This document shows positions 62,546 through 64,000 of a stretch of DNA of 64,000 nucleotides, one piece after another. A model generated the notes under the pieces. It was not told the origin of the DNA and did no database searches. It saw nothing but the letters and a program-made list of their open reading frames with translations. A program made the position numbers and the translations under genes. Origin of the DNA: Prosthecobacter gellanilyticus (GTDB taxonomy: Bacteria; Verrucomicrobiota; Verrucomicrobiia; Verrucomicrobiales; Verrucomicrobiaceae); the NCBI RefSeq assembly GCF_007992435.1, contig NZ_BKAG01000009.1, positions 1 to 64,000 of the forward strand, written 5' to 3'. Numbering within the stretch: the stretch's first letter is position 1; each line of letters opens with the position of its first letter.

Positions 62546-63130
62546 ATGACGACACCTCTGCCCGCCATGTCCACTCCTCCCCAGACAGACCGCTTTGGTC
62601 TGTCTTCGGTGTTGGAGAACATTGCTGCCACCACGCTGAAGCATCTGCGGCAGGGTGGTTACGTTTCTGAGGATGAGGGTGAGGCCCTGCTCACGACCTA
62701 TCGCAGCAAGCTGGGCAGCAACACTTCACCTGCTCCTGATTTTCTCCACTTCATCGCCGAGACCCAGGCTCAGAAGCACACTCTCACCGTGGATGGTGAA
62801 GTCGCGCGCATGCAGAAGGTGCTGCGCAGCAGCCTGAATGATCGCGTGCATTACTGGACCTTTGGTCCTCTTTCCGGAAAGCCCTCGTCCCTCTACGACC
62901 ACTGTCCGGACCTTCGCAGGATCTGCACGGTGCTGCGCTGCCCGGCCACGCTGGCGGGTGAGACCAGCATTGTGCACGTGGCCTCGATCAATCCTGTCAC
63001 CGCGCTGGTGGCCTCCTTCTTGATCGGTCAGGAACTGGGCCGCGCCTCGGAAGGCGAGTCGCCCTTCATCTTCACCTTTCTCACAGACCTGCCTTCCTGG
63101 CAGACTCTCATGCAGCGTCATTTTGCCTGA
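62546..63130 (+). CDS. hypothetical protein between secretin and ATPase
   Basis: 194 residues (a start at 62567 is also open), no signal peptide. FLIGQELGRASEGESPFIFTFLTDLPSWQTLMQRHFA closes it; HTLTVDGEVARMQKVLRSSLNDRVHYW lies in the middle. I recognise no family. It is cytosolic and starts 37 bases after the secretin; its stop overlaps the ATPase ATG, so it belongs to the operon. A chaperone or regulator of the ATPase is possible. Confidence 0.6.
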   Translation: MTTPLPAMSTPPQTDRFGLSSVLENIAATTLKHLRQGGYVSEDEGEALLTTYRSKLGSNTSPAPDFLHFIAETQAQKHTLTVDGEVARMQKVLRSSLNDRVHYWTFGPLSGKPSSLYDHCPDLRRICTVLRCPATLAGETSIVHVASINPVTALVASFLIGQELGRASEGESPFIFTFLTDLPSWQTLMQRHFA

Positions 63131-64000
63131 TGAATCTAAACCTCGGCATTGAGTTTAATGACACCATCCAACGGCTGATCATCAGCCAGTTGCGGGCTGC
63201 CACGGCCGGGCAGGAAATGCAGTCAGACGAGGCGCTTGTGCGTCGTTCCTCGAAGACACGCATGCTTGGCGCTGTGGGTCATGCCTCAGGCCTGCCTGCC
63301 TTTCCCCAGGTGCGTGAGATGGCGGATGCGGAGTTCGTCGGTTACTGTGATCCCGCCGTCATGTCTCGCGGCATGTTCGTGCCGCTGCGCCGCTCTTCCC
63401 AGCAGGTGCTCCTGGCCGTGGCCAATCCGTGGGACTACCGCGCGGATGATTACTGCGCGGTTCGTTTTCCGGAAGACGAAGTGCTGAAGGTGGTCACGCT
63501 CGCCTCGGAGATCTCCGCGGTCATCGAAGGTTCCTCCAGCACCTCCGGCCCCAGCCGTGCCCAGCTTGAAGCCGTGGAGGTGGAGGAGTTCTCCAATGAG
63601 ACTCCTGACTTCAACGTCACGAACCAGTATGACGAGCCCATCGCCCAGCTTGTCGCCAGCATGGTGAGTGACGCCATCAAGCAGCACGCCTCGGACATCC
63701 ATATCAAGACGGAGAAGACCAGCTTCCAATACTGCTTCCGCGTGGATGGAGATCTCGGCCAGCGTGTCGAGATGCCCGTGAAACTGCGGGATCGTGTGGA
63801 TGCCTTCTTGTTGAACCTCATGCGTCTCGCGCCAGAGGAGCGTAGCAAGCGCCCTGGCATCTCGGGCCGTTTCACAGCCAATTACTACGGTCGTGCTGTC
63901 GGCGTGCGCTATGAGCGGCACCGCACTTACCGCGGTTATCACGTCACCATGCGTCTGCTGGACAAGACGCACCTCGAGGCGCGTCTTGGCATGGGCACGC
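63130..64000 (+). CDS. PilB/GspE-type assembly ATPase (3' end cut by window)
   Basis: 290 residues visible, no stop before 64000. The N-terminal GspE-type domain is followed by FNVTNQYDEPIAQLVASMVSDAIKQHASDIHIKTEKTSFQYCFRVDGDL, the start of the ATPase core with the ASDIHI motif. The Walker A lies beyond the window. The start is the ATG overlapping the preceding stop. It powers pilus or pseudopilus assembly. Confidence 0.88.
   Translation, partial: MNLNLGIEFNDTIQRLIISQLRAATAGQEMQSDEALVRRSSKTRMLGAVGHASGLPAFPQVREMADAEFVGYCDPAVMSRGMFVPLRRSSQQVLLAVANPWDYRADDYCAVRFPEDEVLKVVTLASEISAVIEGSSSTSGPSRAQLEAVEVEEFSNETPDFNVTNQYDEPIAQLVASMVSDAIKQHASDIHIKTEKTSFQYCFRVDGDLGQRVEMPVKLRDRVDAFLLNLMRLAPEERSKRPGISGRFTANYYGRAVGVRYERHRTYRGYHVTMRLLDKTHLEARLGMGT

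Overview
The window is about 60% G+C, densely coded and bacterial. It most likely comes from the Verrucomicrobiota, close to Prosthecobacter or Verrucomicrobium. The evidence is a four-gene Verru_Chthon cassette (A-B-C-D, 18058-24776), a family described from Verrucomicrobium and Chthoniobacter, together with a multi-heme cytochrome and beta-propeller pair and other families common in that phylum. The genus is an inference.

Layout. 1-7285: a DUF2071 protein, an OFA-type MFS transporter with a 46-residue companion peptide, a two-domain acyltransferase that could make an aminolipid, two exported proteins (one ending in a degenerate nuclease-like fold) and a repeat-bearing gap. 7286-16870: a beta-propeller protein and a five-CXXCH cytochrome, a DJ-1/PfpI protein, a small orphan gene between imperfect direct repeats, a lipase-maturation-factor-like membrane protein, an ArsR-methyltransferase fusion, a lipoprotein and dnaN. 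17187-24776: an Rrf2 regulator with a cysteine cluster, then the Verru_Chthon pseudopilin cassette.

24810-31167 is the most striking region: a family 2A encapsulin nanocompartment locus. It holds a helix-turn-helix orphan, the encapsulin shell, a cysteine desulfurase with a disordered ~190-residue N-terminal cargo extension, a membrane-anchored rhodanese, serine acetyltransferase (EpsC type), a YezD-type small protein, a 40-codon ORF and cysteine synthase. Together they would make cysteine from serine and sulfide and strip its sulfur inside a protein shell. The two transcription units share a CCTAyTTGACGrATA motif in front, and a weaker version precedes the Rrf2 gene, which suggests one sulfur regulon.

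31200-42758: an AstE-like zinc hydrolase, a TauE/SafE exporter, a CNNM/CBS protein, an exported protein, a hybrid histidine kinase, tRNA-Thr, purQ, a lipoprotein, a small metallopeptidase, a GYF_2 protein, lutB-lutC without an adjacent lutA, a membrane protein and an AlkC-like repair protein. 42844-54220 (minus strand) is a division and cell wall cluster in transcription order rsmH-ftsL-ftsI-murE-murF-mraY-murD-LysM protein-ftsW, with ATGA-type overlaps over most of its length. 54766-56163 encodes an exported parallel beta-helix protein, followed by tRNA-Phe and an ~840-base gene-free stretch. 57223-64000 is a type IV pilus or type II secretion-like operon: a pilin, a PilM/PilN-like fusion, PilO-like and PilP-like proteins, a secretin, an unknown protein and an assembly ATPase cut by the window end.
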